Part shown: in pieces, positions 52,718 through 64,000 of the stretch
Position numbering within the stretch: position 1 is the first letter of the stretch
Layout: every line of letters starts with the position of its first letter
Source of the DNA: Chondrosia reniformis
Taxonomy: Eukaryota; Porifera; Demospongiae; Chondrillida; Chondrillidae
Assembly (NCBI GenBank): GCA_947172415.1
Contig: OX359201.1
Coordinates: 310,001 to 374,000, forward strand
DNA: 64,000 nucleotides
Direction: 5' to 3'
Program-made: the position numbers and the translations under genes
Notes under the pieces: model-generated
What the model was told of the DNA's origin: nothing
What the model saw: the letters and a program-made list of their open reading frames with translations, nothing else
The model's database searches: none

Positions 52718-55700
52718 GTGATTAAGAAGTGGTTGGGCCAGCTGGTGGAGGTGCTCGTGTTTATTCACAGTCGGAATATCATTCACAGAGACCTCAAGCC
52801 GACCAACATCTTTAAGAGGAGGGGCAGGGGGGAGCATGTTGAGGAACTGGTAAGGTAACCTCAAGCCAGTGATTGAGGTGCCTAGGAATTATAACTTGGG
52901 ACACTAAATATTGTGTAAGATACTCTCTGTAAGGTACTTGAGACTTGATGTGGACACCAAATATTGTAAGATACTCTCTGTAAAGTACTAGAGCAGGAGA
53001 TGTCAGTTTCTAATATTCAACCTTCTGTTACTGGTTCATATGGGGTATACATATAGTGTTGAGATCTGAAACATTGAGGAAATGATGGACGTGAGAGGGA
53101 AACATGATTAGGAATTAATATTACGTAATAGCTAATTCTACTAACAATGCATTAAGAATACTATTTCTCTTGTCAGATCTCCCTCCCCCTCTCCTTTTCT
53201 CTCTCCTGTGTGTCTAAATCTTTTCTTAGCTCTGCCACCATTCAGTGAGCTCAGTTAGAGTGTGTGTGTGTGTGTGTGTGTGCAGGTGATTAAGAAGTGG
53301 TTGGGCCAGCTGGTGGAGGTGCTCGTGTTTATTCACAGTCGGAATATCATTCACAGAGACCTCAAGCCGACCAACATCTTTATCAACAAGGACCTCACCA
53401 TCTGCATAGGTGAGTATATAGTGGATAGGGTAGATTGACTATGTTGGGAAGACAATACACTGTTTCCATGGCAATTGCAGCAAGTTATCTAATTGTGGTA
53501 TAATACGTAGTTCGGCCGCCCTAGACTAACTGCTAGCTGCTACTCTTGTCCATGCTATATACTCATTGTTACATAGTGACAAATGTCCCTTAAAGAAATG
53601 TATGATTTGTGACTACATTAAAATGGCTGCCACACTTGTGTTAGGTGATTTTGGTGTTGCTACTGTAATGGAGGACGTGAGGACTATTACTAGAACATCT
53701 GTAGGTACGTACAGCCAGCATTTGTATAGCAGCCATTTAATTCTCCTCATCCACATAATTCAAAGCAGTGCAAAGTGTTGTCATAGAATGTGTTATGTAC
53801 ATACGTAGTATCAGCTGGTCTACAGTGACTGTAGTGAACTCTGCACTCTTTGTTGCAGGTAGCATTAACTGGATAGCACCGGAAGTGTTGGAGTCTAACA
53901 TAGCTCAGTATCCCCACCCTCCACTGTGTGTGTCAGCAAAACACTTGTGGTTTAATTATATAAAGGAGCTAGATATAGAGTCATTTTGTTGATTTTGGTG
54001 TTTGATAGTTCAGTGAGAATGTATGTGTGGATATCTCTTCCTTAACCTTCTCTCTCAGTTACAATGAAAAGTCTGACATATGGTCACTTGGATGTATAAT
54101 GCTTGACATTACCACCTGTGGATTATACAATGTACGTACGTGCATAAGTTCTATATATACAAATATTATATGTATACAATTTATATAAGTTCTATACAAA
54201 TGTATATGTATACAATTTATATAAGTTCTATACAAATGTATATGTATACAATTTATACATACAAATGCTATGCTATAATATACTGTGATGTAATGTAATG
54301 TATGTATTTCCAGCTGTTGTAACTGGGTTAAAGGTGTTAGGGTCATCTGTTTATTGAAACTAAACAATTTGTTATCAGAGAGATAGGAATAGTACTTCAA
54401 AATTGCCCTCTCACTGATTACAGTTGACCTTGTTTAGCTTGTATCCCCTGAATGTCAGGAATGTCGTTCTAGTGCGGTGGAGGCGTTGGGTAGAGTACAC
54501 TAACAACTGTGACTTCCTGAATCACTGTGCCTTAGGGTCAAATACCAGTTACACCACTGCTGACCCGAAGACACCCCTCTGACATTTGATGGCACATTCA
54601 CTCACGTTGACACATTCGTACAGATGTACATACCTTGCAATAGGAACACACTCTTTAGCCACAAACCTTTACCTCACTGCATGTGACCTGTTAAGTGTTT
54701 GTATATAGGACCAATTAGTGTGTATATGTAATGTAAAGGGTGTTAAGGAGACTCTTAAAGGTGTAATCGATTTTTGATGCTTTAATGACATTTTCCTGGA
54801 TATAAGGGTTCACAAAAGATCAAGAAAAAGACAAAGATTTCCAGGGTCACTGATGAAGGGTGGAAGGAGAAAACTCTTGTATCCTCATCCAAGTTCTCAC
54901 TAGCTTAGTTCCCTATAGGCCTTTATTCTAAAGTACGTAGATGTACGTAGCATGTAAGAAAAATGGTGTGTTAGATTATTCATACATAGGTATCTACGTA
55001 AGTATGTGCGTACATTTTACTATTTTAGAGGTAATCTTCTAAATAAACTCATTTTAATTCTGCCACTTGTCTCCTCTGATGTCTTTTAATGTTTCTTCTC
55101 CAAAGGAAGCTGAAATGTCTGGAATTCTCTTCCAAGTGAAGATGAATGCTCAACTGGTGGAAGAGGTGCTACAGAAAGTTTCTAAAGTAAGTCTTTGAGT
55201 TGTAGCATGGAACTGCCTCCTGTCTAGAGTGATCAGTCAGTTGGAGTAGACCATACTTGTATTTGTGTATTTGGACTTTCCATAATGTATGTATGACACT
55301 ACTTTAATGTGCACATTTATTACACAACTTTACGTAGCACTATTCTACTGAGCTCTGTGAAGTGATTCGCTCAATGCTATGCAGATCTCACCATCAAAGA
55401 CCTAATGCCAAGTATGTATGTACATCTTTGCATACCTAATTGAGAGTTGGTAATTACCATTCGCATCTACACATATACGTACAGTATCTGAGCATACGTA
55501 TCTAAATCTCACTGTAGAGCTCTGGTGAGTATGCGATATGTCCAAGAGTGTCTTGCCACTAACAAGTCCTCACTCTTTGAGGGAACACTTGAAGGATCTT
55601 CAGTGGAAAGTGAGGCAATGTGTCTTATAGTACATACGTATGTGTTCAGACGAGCTGTGAGAAATCATTCAAATGTACACACTTAAGTAAATACTGTTTT

Positions 55701-58700
55701 AATGAGGTATTTACATATTTAAGTAGTTAATCTTTTGTGTTATTTCAGTTGATGAATGTCCAAAAGATGGTGACATTGAAAAGGTTATTGGTGAGTTGCT
55801 TGTGTAATACAAGGTACTTATTTGGAAAACTAGTTAATGCATTCTCTATAGATACGTACATACGTTGATAGATAATTTCAACAATATATACGTACCCCTT
55901 CAGCATAGCTAGTTCACCGGGGTCCTGATGCTCTTTGGAGCACCAGTATAGCCTTACATTCCATATAGCCAGAAATATTGGTGGGAAGAATATTTGGCGA
56001 TTTGTGTGAAAATTGCCAATTTGCCAAAATAATTTCCTCGCCAATATTTCCGGCTATACAGTACTACATACATGTCTCTACTTGTATTACAGTTTTGTAG
56101 ATATTTTGATGACGTATTCTTGTTTGTTAAAGAGACACATCTTTAGTTCCCAATTGTGTGCTCTCCCGTCCTCTTGTACGTTTGTGTAGTGTTTCTGGAG
56201 GAGCATGTCAATGAGAGGTCGTGTCAACTTGATGGACTACAGTACTTGTGTCAGCTGACACGAGAGCAAGGTGAGAGAGAGATAGGCAGCCACTGAGATA
56301 CATAGTGTCAATTTACAATATAAACTTGTTTACTATTCTTATTATATCTGATAATTGGCAGTAATAACACATAGTCAATACTGTGCATGTCACATATTGT
56401 ATTAATTTCTGTCAATTGTGATATGTAGTGTTGTAAATAAGAATTGGGGTGAAATTTTATGTGAGCATATACGTACAATTATAAATATACGTATATAATA
56501 ACAATATATGTATGTAATAGTTATACACTCCCCCCTAGGCTTTTTGCGGGATAACGCAAGCTTATTATAATATAGGCAAGCTTATAGGCTTAAGTTATAC
56601 AACTGTTGTGGAATATAATTTGCCTTGGTTGCCCCAGCAACGGAGTGTATATACTGTATATACGTACGTACGTATGTACATATAATAGTGTTTATGGTAT
56701 ACATTATCATATCTTGTGAATATATCCGGCCATTTTTCATTTTAGTTGCGTCTCATGTGTATTATTAGGTGGAGGAGGAGTCAATGATAAAATGGTGAAG
56801 TGTGTATTGGATGGAATGAGGAAATTCCCATCATTAGTAAATATTCAGGAGGCGGGACTAGAGATACTCAGACTAGTCCAAGGAGGTACAGTACACCTAG
56901 ATGAAGAGATACACTTTGTGTTACTCAATCTTGTTATATTAGATTGCTGGGAGCAGCTAAGCGTGTCCAGGGATTTCATGGATTTGCTCTGTCGATCTGT
57001 CCAGGTGAGCAATAGTCATGTCAGCCTCTGGAGACCACACTATGTAGCACTCCAGGGGAAGGTATTTACGTATGTACCCTCAGGGGATGGTACCTCACAA
57101 TTATTCTTATCATTTGTTAATTTCACCACGTACATATGTACGTAAATGATACTGTGTGAATGTACTGAGTGTCGCTTAACTGTGGGTAACTGGAGAGGGC
57201 AACTGTGCATAGTATTTAGATCTACACCAGATCAATCTACACTTTGGTAACCATGAGAAACTGTTAATCACTTGTATATGCTGGTATCCTGCACAATCTG
57301 CTAGAGACTCTGTCACATGACATGTATATATGGGAAATTGACTATGTACCTTGTGAATTATGCCATTCTGTAGAATCACAGAGGAGAGGACAACATTCAA
57401 AAGTCTGCTTCTCATCTGTATCTGCATATTGTCACCAAAGGTACAATGGTCATGTGACCTGCATGTGACCTGCATGTGACCCTGTGATTTTATTATATCC
57501 AGATGAAGGTATGCAACTTTTCACTGAAATGGGCGGGATCCAAAATATTCTATCAGCAATGAAGGGTTTTCCTCACAACAAGGAGATTGTATCCAACAGT
57601 TGTATGGCGCTGTGGCATTTGTCTCTAAACAGTAAGTAACTATATTATATATGTACATATATTTACTTGCTGGACAAGTCATTGCTAAAATATTTATTTA
57701 CAATAATAGCAGTTGTTGTGGGTCGACATGTTGTTTATATTCATACATACAATTCCTTTCAATATTTGTTAAGTATACTAACTCTTCTTAAGTACGTATA
57801 TTAAGCCAATATAGGGACTGTCTTCTTACGTACGCATGTCTGCCAATGTACCATACCTTCACACAGTCACAGCTATGGCCCCATCAGTAAGTGAGAGATA
57901 GAGATTTCTGATCATATCCCTGTGGTATGGCATCTGAAATATGCGCTTTAAAAATGTATTTTGGGATGGTTGAAGGAGACAGCTAGACTGACGTTACTGT
58001 TACCATGGAGACCACATTACTTGTAATATGAAAAATCACTGGAATTATTACACCAAAACCCGCCAAGTGGCCAAAAGGTCTCTCATCCTAACTTGGGACT
58101 GAAGTCCTACTGAATGTTGCACCAGTAAATAGCTGGAATTATATCAAACATACTTGCACTCTACAGGTTATCTTGTCCATTCAGGTGGCGGTCTGAAGGT
58201 GATTACTTCTGAGAGAGGTGTTCTGGAGGTGTGTCAGGTGCTGGAGGTGCACAGGGACACAGCAGAGGTGATTGACATGGCCTGTTCTCTCATTTGGAGT
58301 CTCTCTGTTGAAGGTTATCATTTATATGCATTGTCATGCACACCTATGTATACATATGTACGTAGTATGCAATTAATATGCCTATCTACGTAGTATACAA
58401 TATTCAATATCTGTGTCCAAGTAGTATAGCTGATACTCAGAGATAATCCACTTCTACACAAGTGCTTCTCTTGCATACTGACACCACTGTGGTTATGCTA
58501 AATGAAATCTGATCCTCATAGTTCTCAATCAAGAGGTTTACATTTCATTTGCTGTCAGCAATGACACCTCACATTACATGTAGTCTCTCCTCGGAATGTC
58601 CAGATGACAACTTGGCACTGCTCTCAGACACCAACATTGTGGAAATGCTTTTACAACTGATTCACATTCACTCAAAATCAAAGGAAACTAGTATAGTCAA

Positions 58701-60913
58701 GTATGGTCTGGCTGCACTGGGAACAATGGCTGCCTTTAATGGTAAGTACGTAATAATGTTAAGCCCCATTATAGAGGTACCTTGAGGTGGTCTTATTAGA
58801 GAGATACCTTGAGGTAGTCTTATTAGAGAGGTACCTTGAGATAGTCTTATTAGAGAGGGACCTTGAGGTGGTCTTCTTAGAGAGGTACCTTGAGGTGGTC
58901 TTCTTAGAGAGGTACCTTGAGGTGGTCTTCTTAGAGAGGTACCTTGAGGTGGTCTTATTAGAGAGGTACCTTGAGGTGGTCTTATTAGAGAGGTACCTTG
59001 AGGTGGTCTTATTAGAGTGGTACCTTGAGGTAGTCTTATTAGAGAGGTACCTTGAGGTAGTCTTATTAGAGAGGTACCTTGAGGTGGTCTTATTAGAGAG
59101 GTACCTTGAGGTGGTCTTATTAGAGAGGTACCTTGAGGTGGTCTTATTAGAGAGGTACCTTGAGGTGGTCTTCTTAGAGAGGTACCTTGAGGTGGTCTTC
59201 TTAGAGAGGTACCTTGAGGTGGTCTTCTTAGAGAGGGACCTTGAGGTGGTCTTATTAGAGAGGTACCTTGAGGTAGTCTTATTGAAGTGAACTCCACCTG
59301 ACCTACTGTTCTGATGTGATAAGTGTAATTGAAACCTAATTGAAAGCTGACCTAGTATGTCTCTTAGTGTATCAGATGTCACACAAGTAGGATTGAATTG
59401 ATATCCACATCATCCTACATTGAATATGAATGTAGTCACTATTTGGCTGAAGACCTTTAGGTATTGTCTTGCAGTGAAACAGTCTTTCCTTCTATGGGGG
59501 ATGTTTTAATCTATCTGACCAATGCATAGTTTAGCGTAACATAATCAACTCATCTGGGCGCCTAGTTATCTGATGAAAGGCCCTTCAGCTAGGATGTCTC
59601 TCAAGTGTAATTCAAACAATGCTACTCAAAATGTTAGGAGACACAGAGTACATCAGAGTACCAGACTATATAGACTTGCAGTCTGTAGTTGTGAATAGAT
59701 GCAGGAGAGGCAGTGTGTGGATACTATTGTCAGTGTACATACTCCTGGAAGCTCCTCTATCACATCATGTCATTTGGTTGTGTATAGGATGTGAGGCTGG
59801 CACTTGAATAGTTTCACAGTCATGACATTTAAACTCATCTCTTAGGCCTAAAAGGGCAGTCCACTGACCAAGGTCTGCTTGTTATGTCTTTGTACCATCT
59901 TTGAAAGGTTCATCTTTCGACTTTTAGAGTATCAGTCAGAAGAGATAACAAAACTGCATCTTTAGACACTCTAAAAGTCAAAAGATGATCCTTTCAAAAG
60001 ATAAGTTCGATATAGTTAGAAGCAATCCCTTACTCATTATCTTTGAATCATCTCTATGTTGTTTAATGGTAAATGGAGGCTTTGCAATGAAAGGTGCTAA
60101 TTGAACCTTCAACCTTTCATCTTTCAAAAGATTAGCACCAATTTAGTGGACCATAGCAGCTCCTAACTTGACCATTAGAGACTGCAACTTGTCTGACTGG
60201 CATCCTGAGTTGACCATTAAGAGCTGAGCTATGCCAGCAACTCTGCCTGGAATGGTGACCCTTATTCATACACAGCAGCACTTTAGTCTGGCTATTTAGG
60301 ATGACTTTTGGCTCATTATGCACAAAGGGAACTCATTCAAGAGAAATGAACAAGAAGCCTTTCACAGAGAGGAAATGGTTCAAACCTAATTTGTTCACTT
60401 CTAAATTTGAAGGATTAGAATTGTTTAAATAGTTCTCTCTTTCAAGTGTAAAATATCTAGCATTCAATTGAGAGTAAATTTACAAACATTTAAAAGTCTT
60501 GATCTATTGTTCCATAAACTTGTACCAGACTAGGGGCATTGGCTATATCTGGTCATTGTGCATGTGTAAATATTGCTGCCTGGTTTGAGCAACTTAATCT
60601 AGAGGTGTCTGTCTGCTCCCACATATGGTGTATATTTGTGTGGTGGACCCAGTCTCTCTTATCTGTCCCATTCCTTCAATGGGCAATGGGAGGGTCTGTG
60701 GCTCTGCTAATGGACACTTGTATGAATGAGGTACAATTAAATGTCCAACAGGATATTTTGGTATTTCAACCTGTTTTTCTAGTCACATCCTCCTTCACAG
60801 GAAGCAACTTGTGTAGAGTTTCAATTAAACACTCTAAGTTGAAGAGTGTTTCCTTTGTGTTCTGCTAAATGGCAATTAGATGGGATGGACAGTCTGTAAT
60901 TAGCTAGAGTAGC

Positions 60914-60964
<51 letters not shown>

Positions 60965-61031
60965 TGTGTATGTGTGTGTGTATATGTGTGTATGTGTGTG
61001 TGTGTATGTGTGTGTGTGTGTGTGTGTATGT

Positions 61032-61064
<33 letters not shown>

Positions 61065-63322
61065 AGTCATAGGATGGTATTATGAGAGGGCTGTGTTTAA
61101 GTGAGTGTGAGTGTGTATACGTAGCTCCAGCTGGTTGGACAAATTCAGCAATAAAATATTATATTTCTACATTTTAGAAACACTTGCATTCATGATTCTA
61201 AGGACAGAGAATGGCCTTGAGGGAATCCCTGTAATTATGGATGCTTTGAGGTACAGTTCTTAAGTTATATACCAAGTTCAACTGCGTAGTTTGAATGATT
61301 TGCATTTACATACGTACGTACACTGCAGTGTATACACTCAATGTAGTTGCACAAAGTGTTGTCACGCCCACATGCCACACCCACATGCCACACCCACATG
61401 CCACACCCACATGTCACGCCACTCTCATGACATAAGGTACATGGACCCTTGCCAACCTAAACTGCATGCCTTATAACACCACCAGTTCATACTATTCCAT
61501 ATGAATGTCTGAGGACTGGACCAGTGGCTAGTTTATAATCTTGAATACCTTGCATTCCAACAAGTGTTGCTGAGGTTGAATGGAAATACAACCTACAATT
61601 ACAATGATAATTCAAAAGTGTGCCTCAGATACGTAATATACACTCTGATGGCAGCAGTTGATAGTTAATGGCTTTCCCAATCAATAAATAAATGATTGTA
61701 TAGGGTTTAGCATTATCTTAAGCTGATTGATTATCTGAAACTTATTCTCTTTTAAACTTCTTTGATAATTGGGTTTGTAATCTTTTTCTGTTCCTCAACA
61801 TATTTAGGACTAGCGGTGGTTCCTCTGAAGTGATGGAACACGGAGTTGAACTTATTGTAAATTTGAGTAAATATGGTAAGTTTGTGCGTGCACTGTGTGG
61901 TAGTCCTGCACACATACGTAGCTGTCCTATTACACAATAAAATGTTGAAGAGGATTTGTTTAGAATTGTAGACTAAGATTTTTCTTTTCATTTGTAGTTA
62001 AGTTTGTATTGTAGTTGTACTTCAAACATACTGAAGTGGTAGGCATTGTTGAGGACATGAAATGTTAATAGTTAGCATGTAGCAATAGTATTATATTAGT
62101 GTACTCTATTGTATTGAACATCAGTCACCAACTGGAATTGTAATATTGATGTGTGGCACTTAATTAAATCATTAAAGAACTACAGTCATTATAAGAATGT
62201 ACCAGGTAGAACAGACACTGCCAACTGGAACCAATTAATTAGTACAGTCATTTACTCAATTCCAAAGAAATAGATGTACATTAAACAAATTACATCATCC
62301 TTCGCAACTTCAATTTCTTTGTAGTAATGTTGTTAATTAAGTACCTAGTTAGTTTATGATAGTCAAATTGCTTCTGTGTGGTCCTAGCAACCCAATAGTA
62401 GCCCCTTGTCCCTAGCAACCCAATAGTAGCCCCTTGTCCCTAGCAACCCAATAGTAGCCCCTTGTCCCTAGCAACCCAATAGTAGCCCCTGTCCCGAGCA
62501 ACCCAATAGTAGCCCCTGTCCCTAGCAACCCAATAGTAGCCCCCTGTCCCTAGCAACCCAATAGTAGCCCCCTGTCCCTAGCAACCCAATAGTAGCCCCC
62601 TGTCCCTAGCAATAAAATCAGCATGTAAAGTGATTACTGTATGACCTTTCTCTGAGTTGTAGAAGACATTAAAGTTGACCTCCAGTCTTGGAATGTGATA
62701 GCTGACCTTGAAACAGTGCAGACAGCAAATGATGTGAGTAATATATAAGCAACCATTTTATGATTGCGCAATGTAAGTGCCCTGTATATCTGCAGCTGTC
62801 TAGCCTTACTTAACGTCACTGTTAGAGGTCATTTAATTTGGAGTTACTATTCCCTTAAATAAGATGTTATGCGCTCTTAATTGAACTTTGGCTAGCTTCA
62901 TTCAGCTCTGTTAACCTGAAACAACCTTCCTTGTGAACCTAGCTATTGTGTTTACATACAACCCTGGGAGTTGTGTGTGTTTACATATAACACTATCAAA
63001 GGAATATAAACGTGTCATGTGGATCTGTTTGGCATTGAACCATTTCATGTCAAATTATAACAATTTGCTGCTCCTCTGTCTTGTATATACAATACAGAGT
63101 ATTCTAACCTTACTTACTGATGGCAAGTGCTCATTGCCAACAATTACAGCAGCTGTGTTGTTGTGCTGTAGGTGTTGCTATGGTAACATTTGGTCAGTGT
63201 ATAACAATTATAAAATTCCCATATCCCATGTAGAACATACTCCATTGGATCACATCACTGAAAGAAGTGTTGGTGTCTCAATCTTAACGCTCTCATCTTC
63301 AAACTTTAACAAGGATTTTTAA
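51073..63322 (+). CDS. STKLD1: STKLD1-like kinase (SgK071 family) with armadillo-like C-terminal half
   Basis: Protein kinase followed by helical repeats. First exons: 51073-51087, 51254-51340, 51706-51750, 51947-52021, 52165-52269, 53286-53409, 53645-53704, 53859-53907, 54059-54131, 55106-55186, 55338-55411. MEKYKVLKKLGSGSQGTVFL opens the domain. VMKQ holds the ATP-binding Lys. HPNVCQYRELCVTW and LVCIVMEYYEFGDLG follow. The catalytic loop is HRDLKPTN, the magnesium motif DFG, then INWIAPEVLE and KSDIWSLGCIMLD. All catalytic residues are present. About twelve more exons up to 63322 encode Leu-rich helices (SVNDKMVKCVLDGMRKFP, GGIQNILSAMKGFPHN, IVKYGLAALGTMAAFN, SKYEDIKVDLQSW). The last junction 62733/63098 is in phase, ending SSSNFNKDF. 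The human relative is, as I recall, classed as a pseudokinase. An extra exon copy at 52718-52849 is described separately. Confidence 0.82.
52684..52717. repeat. (TG)n microsatellite at a 3' splice site
   Basis: A TG run ends directly in the acceptor CAG of the chimeric exon. The duplicate copy at 53262-53284 is shorter and abuts the normal exon. TG tracts next to acceptors are known to affect splicing efficiency in other genes. Confidence 0.9.
52718..52849 (+). CDS. Chimeric in-frame duplicate of the catalytic-loop exon
   Basis: The acceptor TGTGCAG precedes 52718 and the donor GTAAGG follows 52849, both shared with the normal exons. Skipping it restores an ordinary kinase. Including it would put two HRD loops in one domain and probably break the fold. 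Whether it is used as a cassette exon cannot be told from sequence alone. Confidence 0.6.
54140..54262. repeat. Short AT-rich tandem repeat in a kinase-gene intron
   Basis: About three units of roughly 35 bp built from TATACAATTTATATAAGTTC. Confidence 0.75.
58784..59285. repeat. 27-bp minisatellite, about 18 copies, in a kinase-gene intron
   Basis: Array of GAGGTACCTTGAGGTGGTCT plus TATTAGA. The TATTAGA and TCTTAGA variants are grouped in blocks. The array starts about 40 bp after a splice donor. Frames are open on both strands through the array because the unit is 27 bp; these are not genes. Confidence 0.95.
59904..59997. repeat. Imperfect hairpin of about 28-bp arms
   Basis: GAAAGGTTCATCTTTCGACT at the left and a near reverse complement ending GATGATCCTTTC at the right, about 38 bp apart. 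Related fragments (CCTTTCATCTTTCAAAAG) recur near 60110. It lies in a 2.4-kb intron with nothing else recognisable. Confidence 0.6.
60918..61064. repeat. Long (TG)n microsatellite with TATG interruptions
   Basis: About 145 bp of TG dinucleotides upstream of the kinase-gene exon that starts near 61175. Confidence 0.95.
61360..61425. repeat. 12-bp tandem repeat (CCACATGCCACA)
   Basis: Four to five units directly after the exon ending near 61250, in a kinase-gene intron. Confidence 0.8.
62384..62612. repeat. 28-bp minisatellite, eight copies, in a kinase-gene intron
   Basis: Units contain CCCTAGCAACCCAATAGTAG followed by CCCCTTGT or CCCCCTGT variants, arranged in two blocks. It lies just upstream of the exon at 62663-62733. 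Confidence 0.95.
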
Positions 63323-63432
63323 ATTAAGATCATCAAAATCATTATAAAAATGAATGTAAAATGTAAAATTGAAAACAATTTAAAAGATGAGTTATAAAAT
63401 TTTTAAGTGACCAAGTGTTACTATCAACCTAA

Positions 63433-64000
63433 CTACCTGCAGCCACAGTCTTTGACTTTCATATTGGCATAAATAGAGTTTTCCAAGACACTTCCTTCGT
63501 TCAGCACGACCGATACGGCCTCGTACGACACTGGTACACAGTTAACTGTGACGCGGTTCCGTGCCACATGCGCCAGAAGGTGCGCGTGATTGGTCAAGTA
63601 TGTATCCAAATTTTGGACTGAAAGAAAATAGTCAGGCGAGCAAGATCCTTCACAGATGCCAACATCATAGACATCGGGGAAAAGCACGCTTCTCGGAAAC
63701 ATGTCTACCTTTGTAAAATCTACATAGAAGGGCCTTCTTCTGCAATGTTTGTTATGGTGGGGCGATGATCGTCTGTGTCTGTTTGATTCTCCAGAGCGCG
63801 ACACGTTTCCCTCACCGCTAGTGAGGCTTGCTGGATGTTTAATTGGTAAATTGAATTCCGATTGACTATCAAAAAGGTGAACTGCTAGAATAGGTTGCGC
63901 GTTCCTCTGAGCAGCGCTAGCCTGCACCATTTGGACATCTAGCGATTCACAGCTTCCCACGCAAGTCAGTGAAGTCGTGAGCTCTACTCTTCCTAATCCG
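63433..64000 (-). CDS. TGF-beta superfamily ligand, 3' part (runs off window)
   Basis: Secreted growth factor. The frame stays open to the window edge, so the signal peptide and most of the prodomain lie outside. A furin-type site RHRR sits just before the mature part. The mature domain shows the cystine-knot pattern: CRRRPFYVDFTKVDMFP, then YDVGICEGSCSPDY, then TVNCVPVSYEAVSV and the end VKDCGCR, stop at 63433. Six of the seven usual cysteines are present. The first Cys of the usual CC pair, which links the two subunits in most family members, is Asn here. The BMP-like WxxWI motif is replaced by MFPRSVLFPDVYDV. Lefty/Nodal/BMP/TGF-beta assignment cannot be made by eye. It converges with the kinase gene, with 110 bp between stop codons. 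Confidence 0.88.
   Translation of the reverse strand, partial: GLGRVELTTSLTCVGSCESLDVQMVQASAAQRNAQPILAVHLFDSQSEFNLPIKHPASLTSGEGNVSRSGESNRHRRSSPHHNKHCRRRPFYVDFTKVDMFPRSVLFPDVYDVGICEGSCSPDYFLSVQNLDTYLTNHAHLLAHVARNRVTVNCVPVSYEAVSVVLNEGSVLENSIYANMKVKDCGCR

Larger units (their letters stand above)
52234..53382 (+). repeat. Tandem segmental duplication (about 580 bp) within the kinase gene
   Basis: Copy 1 (52234-52813) and copy 2 (52814-53382) are nearly identical, including intron sequence and a (TG)n tract. The junction fuses the end of the catalytic-loop exon to the end of the previous exon. This makes a chimeric exon 52718-52849 of exactly 44 codons that reads from VIKKWLGQ through HRDLKPTNIFK into RRGRGEHVEEL. 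It starts and ends in phase 0. Confidence 0.9.

Noticed and set aside
58668-59382. Repeat proteins on both strands (PPQGTSLIR, LEVVLLERY)
   Set aside because: The 27-bp unit keeps frames open by chance; the array is inside a kinase-gene intron.

Overview
This is animal nuclear DNA, most likely from an early-branching metazoan and best matched by a demosponge of the Amphimedon kind. The reasons are the AT-rich base composition, intron-dense genes with very short gaps between them, a Roc-COR protein carrying ankyrin repeats and death domains, an Ig-bearing MALT1 paracaspase, a TGF-beta ligand, ciliary microtubule inner proteins, and lineage-type signalling proteins without obvious vertebrate counterparts. 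The species call is inference. I saw no rRNA or tRNA gene, no CRISPR array and no virus-like element.

Layout. 0.4-8.5 kb (-): ankyrin/Roc-COR/death-domain protein ending in a novel C-terminal module. 9.0-11.2 kb (-): uncharacterised gene. 11.3-14.1 kb (-): syntaxin-6, head to head with CDK1 (+, 14.2-16.0 kb). 16.2-17.6 kb (-): SHIPPO-repeat (ODF3/CIMAP-like) gene. 17.7-18.5 kb: fold-back DNA transposon with 6-bp target duplications. 18.5-24.0 kb: gene-poor, with one possible spliced non-coding transcript. 24.0-30.7 kb (-): EEIG1/FAM102, with two very large minisatellites in intron 1. 31.0-36.5 kb (-): MALT1 paracaspase. 37.0-40.7 kb (-): membrane receptor ending in a CARD. 40.9-44.3 kb (-): GNL1, head to head with a CIMIP2/FAM166 ciliary gene (+, 44.5-45.7 kb). 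45.9-50.4 kb (-): SPATA20. 51.1-63.3 kb (+): STKLD1-like kinase with armadillo-like tail. 63.4-64.0 kb (-): 3' part of a TGF-beta family ligand that runs off the window.

The most interesting content is an immune/cell-death-like set. The first gene and the CARD receptor share the same uncharacterised C-terminal module, split by an intron in the same phase. The receptor ends in a CARD and lies directly upstream of MALT1 in the same orientation. In other animals CARD proteins activate MALT1 through BCL10, so receptor-CARD to MALT1 signalling is a reasonable but untested hypothesis. A second theme is tandem repetition: about twenty minisatellites sit mostly in introns, and one segmental tandem duplication created an extra in-frame catalytic-loop exon in the STKLD1-like kinase. 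I checked splice phase exon by exon for syntaxin-6, CDK1, the SHIPPO gene, the CARD receptor, the uncharacterised 9-11 kb gene and CIMIP2. Exon limits of MALT1, GNL1, SPATA20 and EEIG1 are less exact.
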